From Neodiprion pinetum (lineage: Eukaryota; Arthropoda; Insecta; Hymenoptera; Diprionidae), in NCBI RefSeq assembly GCF_021155775.2, contig NC_060234.1, forward strand, positions 41,785,026 through 41,849,025: a DNA stretch of 64,000 nucleotides, written 5' to 3'. Of the stretch, positions 61,966-64,000 are shown one piece after another. The first letter of the stretch is position 1. Each line of letters begins with the position of its first letter. The notes under the pieces were generated by a model. The model ran no database searches. It saw nothing but the letters and a program-made list of their open reading frames with translations, and was not told the DNA's origin. A program made the position numbers and the translations under genes.

Positions 61966-62120
61966 CTTTACAACACGCTTGACAGTTCGACTACTCCGTG
62001 AGCTCAACCCACCGTTCCACTGCTCTGGGACAATACGCCTGGCGCAGCAGCCGACTGCAATTCGGTAAACACCATTCTGCGTCATGCGCAGTCGCCATTG
62101 CGCAGCTGTCTTCGACAATC
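61966..62120 (-). promoter_or_regulatory. KXD1 5' UTR / promoter region
   Basis: CpG-rich, with two half NRF1-like words (CATGCGCAG at about 62084 and TTGCGCAG at about 62098). This suits a housekeeping promoter. The start of transcription cannot be fixed from sequence. Confidence 0.4.
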
Positions 62121-63873
62121 GAGACTCGCGTGGCGATATCTGTTTTCGAACGAATGGATAGGGTCGCGTTTCAACGCTTCAAAATTTGAATTGCCCTGTG
62201 AAAAATGATTCGCCTGATTCGATCAATGCATTTTGCATTGTCTTACATCTGATTATGAGGACTGCATCCACAATGTGTGACTCGAACAAGAAAATATTTT
62301 GTGAAATATTCCCGAAATGCAAATAGGGCTGGACGTGGCTCCACTTTCTAAAAAAAGTTATTGGTAGTGAGGACTCAAGAGCCAAGAGACGACTAGGTCC
62401 AGCAGTTTTCTGGTAAATAGTAGAGAGTCCAAATCGATTGTGTGCCCTGAAAGATCCAGCAATTCGGCGGCGTTAGTATTTTGCGACAGTGAGTAAATTT
62501 TACTTGTTCCACTTTTTCAACTATATTCAAGTGTTTATTAATAATATAAAGGTTTCTCGAGTTACGTATATAAATACGGCGTCATTTATGCACATATATT
62601 TCGAAATATACGGTATGGCAGAAAGGAGCGCAAAGGAAGTACGTTATTATTTACGTAATCGAGAGTTTCAAAATTTTCATGAGAAAATACAGATACTTTA
62701 TACGATAGTTTAGACTTCTGTTCAGTTCTGACGCTCGGGTCTCATCTGGCATCAAAGTGACCTTTCACGCTTTTCTGGAAAAAATATTGTATAGAGCACG
62801 CCCGTATAGTGTTTTTAGCTAGAAAAATGATTTTAGTACTCACGTTTGTTCCGTCTTTAGCTCGTACTTAAATCACCATCTTTATCCTAAAAACACCCAC
62901 ATACCTACTTGAAAAAATAAAAAAAAAGAAACGCTGGCTGCTCTAACATTTGTAGTGAGGTTGAACGGAGTACATATAATTCATTCAAGTTTAATAAGTG
63001 CACTGTCAGTAAGTGTCACAGTAAAGATTTGTGTTAGTATTATTATGTTTTCAGTAATTTTTCGATTGGGTGATCAGGAAATTAGGGACAAGTTTTTTAG
63101 CACTGTTCGGAAAGGTTTGAAACATACTGTCTATGGGCTAATTTTTCATTCTTGAGCAATGAGTTGAATCTTTCAGTTCTTAAGTTCACGAAAGGTAAGA
63201 CGCTAGCGTCGTTTCCTAAGTTTGTAATTCGCTGAATCTCAACAAGTATGGCCGTGACTCGTGTCAAAATACGGTTACTCAGTGGCCATGCTCTGTATTA
63301 TCCATTGCTTTCGTGATGGTAAGTCAAGCTAGTTACCGACACGCGCTTACGACTGAAAATTAGTTTCAAAAATTTATTTCTTGTTAGAGGACGCTAGTAC
63401 TAATCACTGTAACCGTTCACCGGTGATTTACTGTGGGAACCGCCGAGTATGTGGAAGAAAATGTAACACGTATTATATTAATTTGTTTTCAGTCCATCCT
63501 ATAAATAAGTACGAAATAAAAGTTTACAGTTTTGATTTATTTGTACAAAAAATACGAGATAACGATTTATTTTCATAATTCGCGGAAGGAAGTCAAACTA
63601 CTATCCATATTCACAACAAAGCCTGTGTTTTTACTTCAGAAAATCTCATTCTGGATGAAACGAAAATCAAAACAAATTATTAATATACAAACTCAATAAT
63701 CGATATGGGATTTATGTTGATTAATATTTGTTTTGACTTTCGATGTATTTAAGAACGGATAATAACATGGGCGCATTCAAATTTTCACTGTTGACTGTTG
63801 TGCTTGTGTCGGTTTTCGGTTGGTAGACAAAAGGAATTCTTTATCGTATTAGCGGATCTGGTATAGTTGGGAA
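62121..63873. other. Intergenic region between KXD1 and the next gene
   Basis: AT-rich with no supported exon. The last 100 bases before 63874 are probably 5' UTR of the plus-strand gene. Confidence 0.45.
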
Positions 63874-63977
63874 ATGGCACAGAATATAAACCCGTTCTAC
63901 TCGTCTCAAAGTACGCCTAACAAAGCTAAGGAGGAAAAGCAGAACGTCCCAAAAGACAATCATGCAGTGAGCAAAAG
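63874..63977 (+). CDS. First coding exon of an unidentified gene leaving the window
   Basis: ATG in the context GGGAAATGG opens 34 codons plus two bases (MAQNINPFYSSQSTPNKAKE and a Lys/Asn-rich continuation). It ends at a strong donor, AAAAG|GTAGGT (63978). The peptide is hydrophilic and has no domain that I recognise. The gene is divergent from KXD1, about 1.9 kb away. Support is from start context, donor and codon use only. Confidence 0.6.
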
Positions 63978-64000
63978 GTAGGTACAATCTCTACCTCAAT

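Noticed and set aside
1..64000. tRNA, rRNA and CRISPR arrays
   Set aside because: No cloverleaf with A/B boxes, no rRNA segment and no spaced direct-repeat array was seen. The tRNA-Lys match at 46229-46246 is only the retrotransposon's primer-binding site.

Overview
The window is intron-rich animal DNA, almost certainly insect. Genes are split by introns of up to about 16.5 kb, simple repeats are abundant, and a Ty3/gypsy LTR retrotransposon and several palindromic DNA-transposon remnants are present. The order cannot be proved from the sequence; a hymenopteran (sawfly-like) source is only a guess. Most long open frames here are chance ORFs, repeats or antisense shadows.

Layout. (1) 1-20.2 kb, minus strand: the 5' part of a nervy / RUNX1T1 (ETO/MTG) orthologue. 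Its first coding exon (19980-20208) and second coding exon (3000-3427) join in phase across a 16.5-kb intron. The second exon ends inside the TAFH/NHR1 domain, so the rest of the gene lies left of the window. (2) 20.2-37.2 kb: upstream and intergenic sequence with repeats, a cluster of E2F-like and CCAAT motifs (36.3 kb) and two NRF1-type palindromes (31.2 and 31.5 kb), but no gene I can identify. (3) 37212-48247: a complete, apparently very young Ty3/gypsy element on the minus strand, inserted into a TA microsatellite. It has two 1998-bp LTRs, a tRNA-Lys(CUU) primer-binding site, gag, pol in the -1 frame with a GGGAAAC slippery heptamer, a third ORF in the position where env would lie, and a polypurine tract. 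(4) 48.2-60.2 kb: gene-poor sequence with three terminal-inverted-repeat elements (a TTAA-flanked foldback at 49.4 kb, a hAT-like foldback at 53.4 kb, a short palindromic element at 57.2 kb). (5) 60.2-62.1 kb, minus strand: KXD1 (KxDL protein, BLOC-1/BORC subunit) in three coding exons, with two candidate downstream exons and an AATAAA signal. (6) 63.87 kb, plus strand: the first coding exon of an unidentified gene that leaves the window on the right.

The most unusual object is the retrotransposon's third ORF. It encodes a two-module zinc-binding block (CCHC, seven residues, then CX2CX9CX2C) with the same spacing as the C-terminal nucleocapsid block of the element's own Gag. A good 3' splice-site sequence lies directly in front of it. 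This looks like a captured or duplicated nucleocapsid domain expressed as a separate accessory protein.
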